A DNA stretch of 64,000 nt from Shewanella seohaensis (GCF_025449215.1 NZ_CP104900.1:2852001-2916000), one strand, 5' to 3'. Numbered from the stretch's first letter, positions 47,193 to 60,110 are shown. Translations and numbers: made by a program. Notes: generated by a model from the letters alone, not told the origin.

Positions 47193-47852
47193 ATGACTCA
47201 GCAAACCTTGTACTCAGCGAGTGCATCCACCTTAGAAGTGAATAAACTTCTAAAAAATACTTATCTGTTACTGGCCATGACCCTCGCCTTTTCTGCATTG
47301 TGTGCAGGCTTAGCGATGGCGCTCAATATCAGCCCTCTGATGTCACTGGGTTTATCTATCGGTGGTTTAGTGCTGTTGTTCGTTACCCTACGCAAAGCCG
47401 ACTCGGCTGCGGGCATCTTCTGGGTATTTGCCTTCACCGGTATGGAAGGCGCCTCATTAGGTTACATGCTTAACCACTACGCCGGCATGACCAATGGCTC
47501 TGAGCTTATCATGCAAGCTTTAGGATTAACCTCGGTTATCTTTATTGCGCTCTCGGCCTATGCAGTCACAACGAAGAAAGATTTCTCTTTCCTACGTGGT
47601 TTCCTGTTCGCCGGATTGATTGTGGTGATCGCCGCTGCGCTGATTAACATTTTCGTAGGTAACAGTGTGGCCTTTATGGCGATTAACGCGGGTCTTGCGC
47701 TGTTAATGACCGGCTTTATCCTGTTCGATACTAGCCGTATCGTGAATGGTGGCGAGACTAACTATATCCGCGCCACTATCTCCTTGTATCTGGACTTTTT
47801 AAACCTGTTTATTGCCATTTTGCATTTGCTTGGCATTGGTAACGATGATTAA
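47193..47852 (+). CDS. yccA: Bax inhibitor-1/YccA-family membrane protein
   Basis: About 219-residue inner-membrane protein with seven hydrophobic segments, from LLAMTLAFSALCAGLAMAL to LYLDFLNLFIAILHLLGIG. The UPF0005 signature FAFTGMEGASLGYMLNHYA lies near residue 80, and the late FDTSRIVNGGETNYIRATISLYLDFLNLF is diagnostic. E. coli YccA is a modulator of FtsH proteolysis. GGAGAAAGAT precedes the ATG at 47193, which I prefer over 47181. The gene precedes tusDCBE, as in many gammaproteobacteria. Confidence 0.9.
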   Translation: MTQQTLYSASASTLEVNKLLKNTYLLLAMTLAFSALCAGLAMALNISPLMSLGLSIGGLVLLFVTLRKADSAAGIFWVFAFTGMEGASLGYMLNHYAGMTNGSELIMQALGLTSVIFIALSAYAVTTKKDFSFLRGFLFAGLIVVIAAALINIFVGNSVAFMAINAGLALLMTGFILFDTSRIVNGGETNYIRATISLYLDFLNLFIAILHLLGIGNDD

Positions 47853-47876
47853 TCCCCTTTTCGGGAAACTTACGCT

Positions 47877-47908
47877 AAAATGGCCCTACTTTTAGGGCCA
47901 TTTTTTTT
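47877..47908 (+). terminator. Strong hairpin and T8 run abutting the tusD start codon
   Basis: AAAATGGCCCTA/TAGGGCCATTTT stem with a CTTT loop and eight T. The T-run ends exactly where the tusD ATG begins, which leaves no room for a Shine-Dalgarno site. Confidence 0.8.
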
Positions 47909-47911
47909 ATG

Positions 47912-48301
47912 ATGAGCAAATTTATTATCCAAGTAAACGGGCCAGCCTATGGCACGTCGGCAAGTGTGAATGCCCTACGTTTCACCCAAGCCTCCCTGCA
48001 AAGCGGACATGAGATCGCCTGCGTGTTTTTCTATCAGGATGGCGTGTATAACTCGACGGACTTTAACTTACCCGCATCCGATGAATATGATGTGGTTAAA
48101 GGTTGGAAACAACTGGCAGCCGAGCATCAAGTCTCGTTAGTGAACTGTGTTTCAGCGGCATTACGACGTGGCATAGTCTCGCAGCAAGAGGCGCAGGAAA
48201 ACGGGCTAAGCCACTGGAATGTTGAACATTCTTTTATTATGGGCGGACTGGGTGAACTGGTCACGGGAATTGAATCAGCCGATCGTTTGATCTGCTTTTA
48301 A
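47912..48301 (+). CDS. tusD: Sulfur relay protein TusD
   Basis: 129-residue DsrE-fold subunit of the TusBCD complex, which carries persulfide sulfur from TusA to TusE for 2-thiolation of the tRNA wobble uridine. It matches E. coli TusD along its length: IIQVNGPAYGTSASVNALRFTQASLQSGHEI at the start, VNCVSAALRRGI carrying the active cysteine near residue 77, and the C-terminal ITGIESADRLICF. Two adjacent ATGs at 47909 and 47912 follow a terminator-like hairpin directly, and no ribosome site is visible. Confidence 0.92.
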   Translation: MSKFIIQVNGPAYGTSASVNALRFTQASLQSGHEIACVFFYQDGVYNSTDFNLPASDEYDVVKGWKQLAAEHQVSLVNCVSAALRRGIVSQQEAQENGLSHWNVEHSFIMGGLGELVTGIESADRLICF

Positions 48302-48315
48302 GCTTCGGAAATGTT

Positions 48316-48671
48316 ATGAAAAAATCTGTATATTGTTCCGAAGCGCGCCCCATGGCACCACTAAGGGCCGCGAAGCCTTAGACTTTGCCCTGTTAAGCGC
48401 CAGTTTTGAGCAAGAAGTGAGTTTAGTGTTTGTCGATGAAGGCGTGCTACATCTGCTCAAAGATCAACAACCCGAGCTTATCGGCGGTAAAGATTACCTT
48501 GCGGCGCTAAAAGCGCTCCCGCTGTACGACATCGAATCAGTGTTCGCCTGCAAACAGTCCTTAGGTGACTACGGCTTAAGCCATAGCTTGCTGTCGATTC
48601 CGGTGACTATCTTAAACGATGAAGCCATCTCTGCTCACTTAAAAGCCGTCGATGAGGTCTTAGTATTCTAA
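48316..48671 (+). CDS. tusC: Sulfur relay protein TusC; frame broken near 48333
   Basis: DsrE-like subunit of TusBCD. An ATG at 48316 with GGAA upstream gives MKKSVY, after which the frame is lost. A frame one base over continues as LFRSAPHGTTKGREALDFALLSASF to a stop at 48671. One extra T at 48333-48334 yields MKKSVYLFRSAPHG, which matches E. coli TusC MKRIAFVFSTAPHG residue for residue in spacing. Total length would be 118 residues against 119 in E. coli. It overlaps tusB by one base. Confidence 0.9.
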
Positions 48672-48952
48672 TGATTTTACATCATATCCAAACCTCGCCC
48701 AGCCGAGACAATGCCCTCAAACTTTGCCTGCGTTATGCTTGCAAAGAGGATGCGATTTTACTCTCGAGCGATGGCGTTAACGCATTATTACTGCGCCAAT
48801 GGGCCATGGCGCTATCGCCCTTTAAGGTTATGGTGCTGAAGGACGATGTCATCGCCCGCGGCTTAACGGAACGTCTTAAAAACATTAGTCAGATTGATTA
48901 CAACGAGTTTGTCGCTCAATCTTTGCTGCACGATAAGGTGATCACGTGGTAA
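48671..48952 (+). CDS. tusB: Sulfur relay protein TusB
   Basis: 93-residue subunit of the TusBCD hexamer. It begins [23 protein letters not shown] and ends with the HDKVITW tail typical of TusB, whose conserved final tryptophan region is recognisable. It starts on the last base of tusC and overlaps tusE by 7 bases, so the four genes are coupled. Confidence 0.9.
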   Translation: MILHHIQTSPSRDNALKLCLRYACKEDAILLSSDGVNALLLRQWAMALSPFKVMVLKDDVIARGLTERLKNISQIDYNEFVAQSLLHDKVITW

Positions 48953-49284
48953 ATCCGCTTATATTCAATGGCGTCGAAATTGAACGCGACCATCAAGGTT
49001 ATTTAAAGAATATCGCCGACTGGCAGCCCGATATGGCGCCGCTGTTAGCCCAAGAAGAACAGATTGAACTGACCACTGCCCACTGGGAAGTGATCCATTT
49101 TGTTCGAGATTTTTATCTGGAATATAAAACCAGCCCTGCGATCAGGGTGTTAGTCAAAGCCATTGGTCAAGCCTTAGGGCCGGATAAAGGTAACTCCAAG
49201 TACCTCTATACCCTCTTTCCTGTTGGTCCTGCCAAACAGGCGACAAAGATTGCGGGCCTGCCTAAACCTGCCAAGTGTATTTAA
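48946..49284 (+). CDS. tusE: Sulfur relay protein TusE (DsrC family)
   Basis: 112-residue DsrC-fold protein that takes sulfur from TusBCD and passes it to MnmA. Conserved pieces are [21 protein letters not shown] near residue 18-40, [29 protein letters not shown] near 50-80, and the terminal GLPKPAKCI whose penultimate cysteine is the sulfur carrier. It ends the tus operon and is followed by a strong hairpin. Confidence 0.94.
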   Translation: MVNPLIFNGVEIERDHQGYLKNIADWQPDMAPLLAQEEQIELTTAHWEVIHFVRDFYLEYKTSPAIRVLVKAIGQALGPDKGNSKYLYTLFPVGPAKQATKIAGLPKPAKCI

Positions 49285-49305
49285 GGTTTAATCAATTCTG
49301 CTAAC

Positions 49306-49339
49306 AAAAAAGGTATATTCCAGTGGAATATACCTTTTT
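49306..49339. terminator. Bidirectional terminator between tusE and the serS unit
   Basis: AAAAAGGTATATTCCA/TGGAATATACCTTTTT stem with a one-base centre. Confidence 0.85.
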
Positions 49340-49351
49340 ATTTGAGTCGTG

Positions 49352-49474
49352 CTATTTCACGTTTTCTAACACAACCCAGACGGCTTTACCTAGGGTGGCC
49401 AACATCACTGCGCAAAACACGGCGATGACAGCGGTGTAGGAAAGCCAACGAAGATAACGTTGACCTTTATCCAT
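49352..49474 (-). CDS. Small 40-residue membrane protein downstream of serS
   Basis: ATG at 49474 to TAG at 49352. The product begins MDKGQRYLRWLSYTAVIAVF and continues as one hydrophobic helix (about residues 11-28) with a short polar tail. It starts 18 bases after the serS stop on the same strand and ends before the bidirectional terminator, so it is probably in the serS transcript. Such small proteins are often missed in annotation. Function is unknown. Confidence 0.6.
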   Translation of the reverse strand: MDKGQRYLRWLSYTAVIAVFCAVMLATLGKAVWVVLENVK

Positions 49475-49492
49475 GGTGTTGTGTTACGCCAA

Positions 49493-50797
<1,305 letters not shown>

Positions 50798-51172
50798 TTA
50801 AATGCGAGAAAAAACCAGTTGTTGGCCTAAGTAAACCATAAACAAACATAGACTTAGGTTCAACACCACATTCAAAGCCGCCTTCAACCAATCTCCTTCT
50901 TGCATCAGCAATAAAGTTTCGTTTGAGAAAGTTGAAAACGTTGTCAAAGCGCCTAACAGGCCAACGCCGATCAGAGCTTTGAGTTCTGGGCTGATATGAC
51001 TCATTTGTCCCAGTGCGTAAATGACGCCCATTAAAAATGAACCGAGGACATTGACCAACAGTGTACCAAAAGGAAAACTGCTGCCAAATACTTGGATCAT
51101 GAATATTGAAATAAGATAGCGAAAAACCGCACCAATGGAACCACCCAAGGCCACAAGTAGGAGATTATTCAT
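50798..51172 (-). CDS. crcB: Fluoride ion transporter CrcB (Fluc)
   Basis: 124-residue four-helix membrane protein that exports fluoride as a dual-topology dimer. The signatures are [13 protein letters not shown] at the N-terminus, [14 protein letters not shown] near residue 37, and [19 protein letters not shown] near 70, with the conserved Asn and phenylalanine-box residues. The ATG at 51172 follows AAAAAGG; the frame is open to 51187. It overlaps the end of rarA by 8 bases. I see no fluoride riboswitch next to it. Confidence 0.93.
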   Translation of the reverse strand: MNNLLLVALGGSIGAVFRYLISIFMIQVFGSSFPFGTLLVNVLGSFLMGVIYALGQMSHISPELKALIGVGLLGALTTFSTFSNETLLLMQEGDWLKAALNVVLNLSLCLFMVYLGQQLVFSRI

Positions 51173-52495
51173 ACCTTTTTCTCCCACTGGCTTGATCTAA
51201 TTGCGCTAATTGCGCCAATTTGTCCTTAATTCGCTTCTCAAATCCGCGTTCGGTCGGGAAATAAAATTGCGATGCTTGTAAGGATTCGGGGAAATAATTC
51301 TCGCCACAGGCATAGGCATTGGGTTCATCGTGGGCATAGCGATATTCGGCGCCAAAGCCCATTTCCGCCATGAGTTTGGTCGGCGCATTGCGCAGATGAT
51401 AAGGCACGGCCTCTTGGCCGGTTTCGCGGGCGAGCGCCCTCGCCGCTTTAAAGGCGGTGTAAACGGCATTACTCTTAGGCGCACTGGCTAAATACACAAT
51501 CGCTTGGGCAATCGCCCGCTCACCTTCGGCAGGTCCGACACGGTGGAAACAATCCCAGGCATTGAGCGCGACCGTCATGGCATTAGGATCGGCATTGCCC
51601 ACATCTTCCGAGGCTATGGCTAATAAGCGTCTGGCGACATATAACGGATCGCCGCCGCCTTCTAGAATGCGGCAGAACCAATACAATGCGGCATCGGGCG
51701 CCGAGCCGCGAATCGATTTGTGTACCGCCGAAATCAAATCGTAAAACTGATCGCCATTTTTATCGAACCCCGCCACTTGATGGCCTGCGACTTGTACCAG
51801 CATTTCAGTGGTAAAACTGCCGCCATCGGCCACCATATCGCTCATCAACTCAAGCAGATTTAGCGCCTTGCGCGCATCACCGTCACAGAGCTGCGCCAGC
51901 TTATTGAGCACATCCGTTGGCATAATTAACTGACGCTGCCCTAAACCTCGCTCGGTATCCGTTAAGGCTTGGGTGATGATATGCACTATCTCGTCTTGGC
52001 TTAAGCGCTTGATAAGATAGACACGTGCCCGCGACAGTAAGGCGTTATTGATTTCAAATGAAGGGTTTTCAGTGGTCGCCCCAATAAAAATCACAGTGCC
52101 ATCTTCAATAAACGGCAAAAAGGCGTCCTGTTGACTCTTATTAAAGCGATGCACTTCGTCGACAAACAGCAAGGTGCGTTGGCCACGGGATTGGGCCACA
52201 GCTTGGGCCTGCTCGATGGCGGCGCGAATGTCTTTACCCCCGAGGCGACCGCCGAGATGCGTTCAACATGGGCATTGGAATAATGGGCAATAAGTTCGGC
52301 AAGTGTCGTTTTACCTGTGCCCGGCGGTCCCCATAACATCATCGAATGGGCACGGCCCGCTTCTAATGCTTGGCGCAGTGGTTGGCCTTCCCCCAACAAA
52401 TGGGCTTGACCTATATACTCGGCAATCGTCCTTGGCCGCATACGCGCGGCTAAGGGACGAAAATCAGGCGCAAAATTAAACGATAAACTGCTCAC
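51165..52495 (-). CDS. rarA: Replication-associated recombination protein RarA (MgsA); frame broken near 52232
   Basis: AAA+ ATPase related to the clamp loader, acting at stalled replication forks. The first frame has [21 protein letters not shown] and Walker [16 protein letters not shown], then is lost after AVASGVK. The next frame continues with [31 protein letters not shown] (Walker B) and the C-terminal tetramer domain to 51165. Adding one G at 52232 gives [18 protein letters not shown] and about 443 residues, the usual size. It sits between lolA and crcB. Confidence 0.93.
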
Positions 52496-52503
52496 GCGCT
52501 AAC

Positions 52504-53124
52504 CTATTGTGTTTTAAGACGTTGATCATCCACATCAACGTTTTCTGGCAACACAAACTTAAACAGCGATTTATCCGCAGCGCTAATGCTGTGTTGGTTA
52601 CTCAAGTCAAACTGGCTCAGGTTGCCTTTATCATCGAGCACATTAAATTTATTCAGTATGCCTTTGTTAAAACAGACATTGACCGAGGTAATCCCGGCAT
52701 CCGTGGACTTAGGTTTGATTTCATAACAGTCTTGCTTTTTGGTCACGCTATATTGCGACCAAGTGGCGTCATCGCGGTGAACCAATAAGGCGATGGGCGA
52801 TGCATTAATGGCTTCGGCAAAATCCATGATCACCACCTCTTCGGCGAAGGGATTGTAGATCCATAAATCTTTACCGTCGGCGACAATTTGGGATTCATCG
52901 GGTGCAGTTAAATGCCAATAAAACTGGTTTGGATGGGCCAGTGCGAATACACCCGCGCCCGTTTGGATAACCTTTTTATTAATATCGGCAACGGTTTGCT
53001 TGAAATCCGCCTTGAGTGACTCAGTGCCGTTTAAGGTTTCGCGTAATTGCTTTGCGTCATCGGCCAATACTGCATTGCTGTATAACAATGGTGATAACAA
53101 CACAGCACACAACAGTTTTTTCAT
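52504..53124 (-). CDS. lolA: Outer-membrane lipoprotein carrier LolA
   Basis: About 206-residue periplasmic chaperone that ferries lipoproteins from LolCDE to LolB. The signal peptide reads MKKLLCAVLLSPLLYSNAVL and is cleaved near ADD. The mature part has LNGTESLKADFKQTV, the GVFALAHPNQFYWHLTAPDESQIVADGKDLWIYNPF segment that lines the lipid cavity, and the C-terminal FKFVLPENVDVDD. The ATG at 53124 has AAAGGA upstream; the frame is open to 53160. It lies between ftsK and rarA, as is common. Confidence 0.95.
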   Translation of the reverse strand: MKKLLCAVLLSPLLYSNAVLADDAKQLRETLNGTESLKADFKQTVADINKKVIQTGAGVFALAHPNQFYWHLTAPDESQIVADGKDLWIYNPFAEEVVIMDFAEAINASPIALLVHRDDATWSQYSVTKKQDCYEIKPKSTDAGITSVNVCFNKGILNKFNVLDDKGNLSQFDLSNQHSISAADKSLFKFVLPENVDVDDQRLKTQ

Positions 53125-53193
53125 AGGTATCCTTTGGACTAAAAGTTGAACTCGCCGCATTATGGCGAGTTCAAACTGACATCTAGCTTAACA

Positions 53194-55941
53194 TTAATAG
53201 TGTTTCGGGGCCGGCGGTGCCAGCACTTCGCGGTTACCATTATGACCCTGCGCCGAGACAACACCCTGCATTTCCATTTGTTCGATAATACGCGCGGCGC
53301 GGTTATAACCAATCTTAAATTTACGCTGCACGCTTGAAATCGAACCACGGCGGGTTTCGGTCACGAAGGCGACGGCCTCATCGTAAAGCGGATCGTATTC
53401 TTCATCGGATTCGGCGGTTTCACCCGGCAAGAGCACTTGTTCGCCCTCACTCACGCCATTGAGGATTTCATCAATGTATTGTGGCTTACCACGGGCGCAC
53501 CAATCGGCCACCACACGGTGAACCTCATGGTCATCGATAAAAGCACCATGAACACGGTTTGGCACCGCAGTGCCGGGCGGTAAATACAACATGTCACCCA
53601 TACCCAATAAGGTTTCAGCGCCCTGCTGATCCAAAATGGTACGGGAGTCGATACGGGAAGACACTTGGAAGGCCATCCGTGTCGGGATGTTGGCCTTAAT
53701 TAAGCCTGTGATCACATCCACCGATGGACGTTGGGTCGCGAGAATTAAATGGATACCCGCAGCACGAGCCTTTTGGGCGATACGGGCGATCAGTTCTTCC
53801 ACTTTCTTACCGACAATCATCATCATGTCGGCAAATTCGTCGACGACAACCACAATCGATGGCAGTTTATCTAAGGCTGGCGCCTCTGGCTCCATGCTAT
53901 CAGATGACTTCCACATAGGATCTAAAATCACTTCGCCATTCGCTTTCGCTTCGACAATCTTGGTGTTATAGCCCTTGATGTTACGAACGCCCATCATAGA
54001 CATTAGCTTGTAGCGGCGCTCCATCTCACCTACACACCAGCGCAGCGCATTGGCCGCTTCTTTCATGTCGGTAACCACTTCACAAAGTAAATGTGGGATG
54101 CCTTCATAAACCGATAATTCCAGCATTTTCGGGTCGATCATGATAAAGCGAACATCTTCAGGGCCAGACTTATACAATAAGCTGGTGATCATCACGTTCA
54201 CCCCGACCGATTTACCCGAACCTGTGGTACCGGCAACCAGTAAGTGCGGCATTTTGCCTAAATCAACCACCACAGGCTCGCCGGAAATGTCTTGGCCAAG
54301 CACCATGGTCAGGTTCGATTTGCTCTCGGTAAAGGCTTCGCAATCGAGTACATCGCGCATGTACACGGTTTCGCGGAACTTGTTCGGCAGCTCTAGACCC
54401 ACATAAGATTTACCGGGAATGACCTCAACTACACGCACACGCTCAGCCAGTAGCGAACGCGCTAAGTCGTTCGCAAGGTTTGAAATCTTCGAGGCTTTAA
54501 TACCTGGCGCTAAATCCAGCTCAAAACGGGTGATCACAGGACCGGGATAAACCCCCACCACAGTGGCCACAATGTTAAAGTCGGCAAGTTTGGCCTCGAC
54601 TAAGCGGGCAACTTGCTCTAATTCCTCAGGGCTTATCGGATTCTTTTTACGATTAGGCACATCCAGCAAGCTGATGCTTGGCAGCGGATCCATAGGTTTT
54701 GCTGGAACAGGTTTATCTTCTTGCCCCGGTAAGACCACGATGCCATCGACAATCTTCGCCTTTGGCGCTTCTTTTTGACGTTGCGCCTGAGTCACAGCGC
54801 CCGTTGAGGCCTTAGTATCAAAATCGATGACATCTTCATCGTTGAAACCTAACTCGTCTTCATCCTCGTCATCGAGCATGGTTTCACGATGGAATACGGG
54901 TTTATCGTCGTCATCTTCATCTTCGAAAACGTGCGCCTTGAACTCAGTTTCATCATCTAAATCTAACTCCGCCTCTTTAGGCTTGGCGACCCAAGGAGGC
55001 GCCTCAAAATGACCATGCTCAGCTACGGCACTGGCTTGATCTAATTGGGGTTCAACTCTTTGTAGGCCCTTAGGTTCAGCCTTGGCTTTATTGCTGTTTA
55101 AACTTAAGATTTTTGCGAGCGCCGACAGCTTACCTTTACCGGAGCTTGCTTCGGTGATGATTTCGTCGCTGACCTCTTCTTCTTTCGCGGGGCGAGTCGT
55201 GAAGATACGACTCGGTGTAACCTCAGGCTCACGCACCCGGGCTTTTTCAAGTTGATGCTGTGAGTCACGGCGCTGCTTAAACTTATCAACGACCGTCATG
55301 AAGCCGCGGGTATCTTCGGTTTCACGCTCGCGTTTTAACGCCTGTGGCAGACGCTTGAGCTTTCTAAAACACCAAATGGAGACAAAGCCAACCTTCTCGA
55401 CCACTGTCAACCAGCTGATCCCAGTTAACAGCGTAAAACCCGAGCCTAAAAAGCACAGCAGCAACAAGGTAGTACCGAGCTTATTAAAATACGGCAACAT
55501 GGCTTGGCCGATAACATCCCCTGCCACGCCACCTGCGGAAAACTCATAGATATTATTGGCATTCATGCTTGCTAATGCTGAAAAACCAAGAATAAGCAGT
55601 AGAAAACCTATGATGCGCAGAGCGACTGAAAAGTAGTCAATTTCCAATAAATCATGGGCGCGTTTGAAAAGCAACCAACCTGTGGAGGCCACAATGATCG
55701 GCATGATGTAAGCAGTGACGCCAAAAAAGTAAAGCAGAATGTCGGCAATCCACGCCCCGACTGCACCCGTCCAGTTTTTGATATCGCCTTGAAAATGAGA
55801 CTGGCTCCAGCCCGGATCCGACGGACTAAAACTGGTTAAGGCAAGCAAAATATAGGTGGCTAAAACACAGCAAATGATGAGTCCGCCTTCGAGCAGACGC
55901 TGCAGCCCTGAGAGCGTGCGTACACTATTTCCTTGAGACAA
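53194..55941 (-). CDS. ftsK: DNA translocase FtsK
   Basis: 915-residue divisome DNA pump. Four hydrophobic segments in the first 190 residues anchor it at the septum. The linker (about 200-420) is acidic and low in complexity ([22 protein letters not shown]). The motor shows Walker [13 protein letters not shown] near 565, Walker [14 protein letters not shown] near 690, and the C-terminal winged-helix gamma domain ([32 protein letters not shown]) that reads KOPS sites. The linker is much shorter than in E. coli, which is normal outside enterics. Confidence 0.96.
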   Translation of the reverse strand: MSQGNSVRTLSGLQRLLEGGLIICCVLATYILLALTSFSPSDPGWSQSHFQGDIKNWTGAVGAWIADILLYFFGVTAYIMPIIVASTGWLLFKRAHDLLEIDYFSVALRIIGFLLLILGFSALASMNANNIYEFSAGGVAGDVIGQAMLPYFNKLGTTLLLLCFLGSGFTLLTGISWLTVVEKVGFVSIWCFRKLKRLPQALKRERETEDTRGFMTVVDKFKQRRDSQHQLEKARVREPEVTPSRIFTTRPAKEEEVSDEIITEASSGKGKLSALAKILSLNSNKAKAEPKGLQRVEPQLDQASAVAEHGHFEAPPWVAKPKEAELDLDDETEFKAHVFEDEDDDDKPVFHRETMLDDEDEDELGFNDEDVIDFDTKASTGAVTQAQRQKEAPKAKIVDGIVVLPGQEDKPVPAKPMDPLPSISLLDVPNRKKNPISPEELEQVARLVEAKLADFNIVATVVGVYPGPVITRFELDLAPGIKASKISNLANDLARSLLAERVRVVEVIPGKSYVGLELPNKFRETVYMRDVLDCEAFTESKSNLTMVLGQDISGEPVVVDLGKMPHLLVAGTTGSGKSVGVNVMITSLLYKSGPEDVRFIMIDPKMLELSVYEGIPHLLCEVVTDMKEAANALRWCVGEMERRYKLMSMMGVRNIKGYNTKIVEAKANGEVILDPMWKSSDSMEPEAPALDKLPSIVVVVDEFADMMMIVGKKVEELIARIAQKARAAGIHLILATQRPSVDVITGLIKANIPTRMAFQVSSRIDSRTILDQQGAETLLGMGDMLYLPPGTAVPNRVHGAFIDDHEVHRVVADWCARGKPQYIDEILNGVSEGEQVLLPGETAESDEEYDPLYDEAVAFVTETRRGSISSVQRKFKIGYNRAARIIEQMEMQGVVSAQGHNGNREVLAPPAPKHY

Positions 55942-56262
55942 ACGACTTAATCCATAAAAATGAAAACAGGTGGGCTAACGATACCAGAATCCCACTAAAT
56001 GTGGAGCATCTTAGGGCGTTTTTATCCTAAGAATTACTGGTACAAGACAAAAAATCGGCGCTAATGAGCTAAAGCACAGGTTTTCAGCACTAACTGGCTA
56101 TTACGCAACCAATTTACGCGCTATTGAGAAGATAAAAACCAGATAAAAATTCGCCCTTAAGCTGGCAAACCTAAGGGCTAAGCAAGGTCATTTTTGAGTT
56201 AGAAACGGCAAACGTAGGAATAAATAAGGGGCCTAGGCCCCTTATTGTAAACGTTCAGGGTA
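55942..56262. other. ftsK-lrp intergenic region
   Basis: About 320 bases with the lrp terminator at its right end. The rest should contain the ftsK promoter; nothing else is visible. Confidence 0.5.
56223..56246 (-). terminator. Terminator of lrp
   Basis: Perfect 24-base palindrome AATAAGGGGCC/GGCCCCTTATT with TA at its centre, 16 bases past the lrp stop. Confidence 0.75.
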
Positions 56263-56769
56263 TTAAATATCGGAGAGCAGATGGTTTATCGCGACACGGC
56301 TAGTGTGTTTCACTTCTTCCATCACCACGTAAGTACGGGTATCGGACACTGAAGGTAATTTCAACAGCGTCTCACCGAGTAAACGACGATAAGCTGACAT
56401 ATCAGAAACACGTGTCTTTAATAAGTAGTCAAAGTCACCAGAAACCAGATGACACTCTTGAATATCATCTAACAGTTGCACAGCGCGATTAAACTTATCA
56501 AATACTTCGGGAGTATCACGGCTTAAAGTGATTTCCACGAATACCAGTAGGGATGCACCCAAGAAATGAGGATTGACCAAGGCGGTATAGCCATTGATAT
56601 ATCCTTGCTTTTCGAGTCGTTTCACTCTTTCTAAACACGGAGTCGGACTTAATCCTACTCTTTTAGATAGTTCCACATTGGAAATGCGGCCATCGATTTG
56701 CAACTCGTTAAGGATGTTACGATCGATCCGATCTAAGTCTTTTATAGGACTCTTTTTATTATATGCCAT
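56263..56769 (-). CDS. lrp: Leucine-responsive regulatory protein Lrp
   Basis: 168-residue Lrp/AsnC protein. The DNA-binding domain reads LDRIDRNILNELQIDGRISNVELSKRVGLSPTPCLERVKRLEKQGYI, very close to E. coli Lrp. The C-terminal RAM domain has ITLSRDTPEVFDKFNRAVQ and HLVSGDFDYLLKTRV. It is divergent from ald. In many bacteria an Lrp-type regulator controls alanine dehydrogenase, so direct control of the neighbour is likely. Confidence 0.95.
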   Translation of the reverse strand: MAYNKKSPIKDLDRIDRNILNELQIDGRISNVELSKRVGLSPTPCLERVKRLEKQGYINGYTALVNPHFLGASLLVFVEITLSRDTPEVFDKFNRAVQLLDDIQECHLVSGDFDYLLKTRVSDMSAYRRLLGETLLKLPSVSDTRTYVVMEEVKHTSRVAINHLLSDI

Positions 56770-56949
56770 TTATTTAACCTTGCTTTATCACTAAAACAAC
56801 ATTTTATTCTACGTATGTCAAAAGTTCAGCAGCATTAACTGCGTCGCCGATACTATACTAGATTTCCCTGAATTAATCACGTTCAGGTCACGATAAAATA
56901 ACAATTATGCCCATTAAAAGTGGGTTTTTCAGGCAATTGAGGCTCGAAG

Positions 56950-58065
56950 ATGATAATTGGTGTACCAAAGGAAATCAAAAACCACGAATATCGTGTTGGT
57001 ATGGTGCCGTCAAGTGTCCGCGAATTGACCCTAAAAGGTCATGAAGTATTTGTAGAAAAAAATGCCGGCACGGGAATTGGTTTTTCTGATCAGGATTATG
57101 TTGATGCAGGTGCTAAAATATTAGCAACTGCTGCTGAAGTCTTTGCTAAAGCAGAGATGATCGTAAAGGTAAAAGAGCCTCAAGCAGTCGAACGCGCTAT
57201 GCTGCGTCATGACCAGATTTTATTCACTTATCTTCATTTAGCTCCAGATTTGCCACAAACTGAAGATCTCATTAAGAGTGGTGCCGTGTGTATCGCTTAT
57301 GAAACCGTGACCGATGCCCGTGGTGGCTTACCTCTGCTGGCCCCAATGTCTGAAGTGGCTGGTCGTATGTCGATTCAAGCAGGCGCGATGGCATTAGAGA
57401 AATCCTCTGGTGGTCGCGGCATGTTATTAGGCGGTGTTCCTGGTGTTGAGCCTGCAAAAGTCGTGATCATCGGTGGTGGCATGGTCGGTACCAATGCTGC
57501 ACAAATGGCTGTGGGTATGGGCGCTGATGTCGTTGTTCTTGACCGCAGTATCGATGCACTGCGTCGCTTAAACGTACAATTTGGTTCTGCAGTTAAGGCT
57601 GTTTACTCAACTGCCGATGCAATTGAGCGCCATGTATTAGAAGCTGATCTTGTGATTGGTGGCGTATTAATTCCTGGTGCTGCGGCGCCTAAGCTTGTAA
57701 CACGTAGCATGATCGCACGCATGAAGCCTGGCAGTGCTATCGTTGACGTAGCAATCGATCAAGGTGGTTGTGTGGAAACTTCACATGCAACGACTCACCA
57801 AGATCCAACCTACATCGTTGATGACGTGGTGCACTACTGTGTGGCAAACATGCCAGGTGCCGTAGCCCGCACTTCAACCTTCGCTCTGAATAACGCGACT
57901 CTGCCTTATATTCTTAAGTTAGCTAACTTAGGTTATAAAGCCGCCCTGTTACAAGACAAACACTTACTGAACGGTTTGAACGTGATGCACGGCAAACTGG
58001 TTTGTAAAGAAGTGGCGCAAGCATTAAATCTTGAGTACACAGCGCCAGCAAGTTTATTAGCCTAA
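56950..58065 (+). CDS. ald: Alanine dehydrogenase
   Basis: 371-residue NAD-dependent enzyme that interconverts L-alanine and pyruvate plus ammonia. The N-terminal substrate site has [24 protein letters not shown] with the catalytic Lys, and HLAPDLPQT carries the catalytic His. The nucleotide fold shows [29 protein letters not shown] near residue 170. [19 protein letters not shown] near 267 is also conserved. GAGG precedes the start. It is divergent from lrp and ends with a clear terminator. Confidence 0.96.
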   Translation: MIIGVPKEIKNHEYRVGMVPSSVRELTLKGHEVFVEKNAGTGIGFSDQDYVDAGAKILATAAEVFAKAEMIVKVKEPQAVERAMLRHDQILFTYLHLAPDLPQTEDLIKSGAVCIAYETVTDARGGLPLLAPMSEVAGRMSIQAGAMALEKSSGGRGMLLGGVPGVEPAKVVIIGGGMVGTNAAQMAVGMGADVVVLDRSIDALRRLNVQFGSAVKAVYSTADAIERHVLEADLVIGGVLIPGAAAPKLVTRSMIARMKPGSAIVDVAIDQGGCVETSHATTHQDPTYIVDDVVHYCVANMPGAVARTSTFALNNATLPYILKLANLGYKAALLQDKHLLNGLNVMHGKLVCKEVAQALNLEYTAPASLLA

Positions 58066-58106
58066 TCATATGAGAGCCTAGGTCTTTCTGACCTACTCTG
58101 CTTTGT

Positions 58107-58136
58107 TCGGCCTCACTCTGTTGAGGCCGATTTTTT
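58107..58136 (+). terminator. Terminator of ald
   Basis: TCGGCCTCA/TGAGGCCGA stem with T6, 42 bases past the stop. Confidence 0.85.
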
Positions 58137-58212
58137 ATGCTGATCACAAATATCTTCATCCGTGCGGGTCTTAGTAAACTCAGGCTGACAATTTGCCTTA
58201 GGATTCGATTAG

Positions 58213-59256
<1,044 letters not shown>

Positions 59257-59310
59257 TTACGCGCCGAAACAATCGAGTGTGACTTTTACGGGTGGTCCTC
59301 TACTCAAATG

Positions 59311-59340
59311 AAATAGCAGGCATTTCCCTGCTATTTTTTT
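59311..59340 (+). terminator. Terminator of trxB
   Basis: AAATAGCAGG/CCTGCTATTT stem with a 6-base loop and T-run. Confidence 0.85.
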
Positions 59341-59407
59341 ATCTGTATCTTGTGACTCGCTTGAAGCAAGCCTCTACGCTATTTAGGACGGGTTACAGCA
59401 GCAGCAA

Positions 59408-59431
59408 CAAAAAAAGGGACCAAATGGTCCC
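59408..59431 (-). terminator. Terminator of the thrS-infC-rpmI-rplT operon
   Basis: GGGACC/GGTCCC stem with an AAAT loop and an A-run on the plus strand, 25 bases past the rplT stop. Confidence 0.8.
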
Positions 59432-59456
59432 CTCTTAAGTGCGACAAACTAATTGC

Positions 59457-59813
59457 TTAGTTTAACGCTTCTTTTGCCTTTTCAACTAGAGTGGCGAAAA
59501 CCACTTTGTCGAATACAGCGATGTCTGCCAAAATCTTACGATCGATTTCGATAGACGCCTTTTTCAGACCGTTGATGAAACGGCTGTAAGACAGACCATT
59601 TTGACGAGAAGCAGCATTGATACGTGCAATCCACAGTTGACGGAATTGACGTTTCTTCTGGCGACGGTCACGGTAAGCATATTGACCAGCTTTAGTTACT
59701 GCTTGAACAGCAACACGGTAAGTACGGCTACGAGCTCCGTAATAACCTTTGGCTAATTTTAAAACTTTCTTGTGACGAGCACGAGCGGTTACACCACGCT
59801 TAACTCTAGGCAT
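59457..59813 (-). CDS. rplT: 50S ribosomal protein L20
   Basis: 118-residue ribosomal protein, the standard length. It begins [34 protein letters not shown] and has the conserved [20 protein letters not shown] segment. It is third after infC and rpmI. In enteric bacteria L20 represses rpmI-rplT translation; the sequence here does not show directly whether that operates. Confidence 0.98.
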   Translation of the reverse strand: MPRVKRGVTARARHKKVLKLAKGYYGARSRTYRVAVQAVTKAGQYAYRDRRQKKRQFRQLWIARINAASRQNGLSYSRFINGLKKASIEIDRKILADIAVFDKVVFATLVEKAKEALN

Positions 59814-59831
59814 TGTTCTAATCTCCTCTAA

Positions 59832-60026
59832 TTAAGCGTATGGTAGTTGACGTGCAATTGCTGGCACATCAACTTTAGCAACTAAACACTTGTTACGTAA
59901 GTGACGTTTACGCTTAGTGCTCTTTTTGGTCAAAATATGACGTAAATGGGCTTGTTTGCGCTTAAAACCGTTAGCGGTTTTCTTAAAACGCTTCGCTACA
60001 CCTCTGTCTGTTTTCATTTTAGGCAT
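59832..60026 (-). CDS. rpmI: 50S ribosomal protein L35
   Basis: 64-residue ribosomal protein starting [30 protein letters not shown], the family hallmark, and very basic throughout. It lies 18 bases before rplT and 84 bases after infC. Confidence 0.98.
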
Positions 60027-60110
60027 TGCTAAAACTCCGCATTGGGATGTTAATAAAACGCAAGGCGAGCGAAGGCATATAGCCTTCGCTACTTTTATAG
60101 GTTGCCCTAC

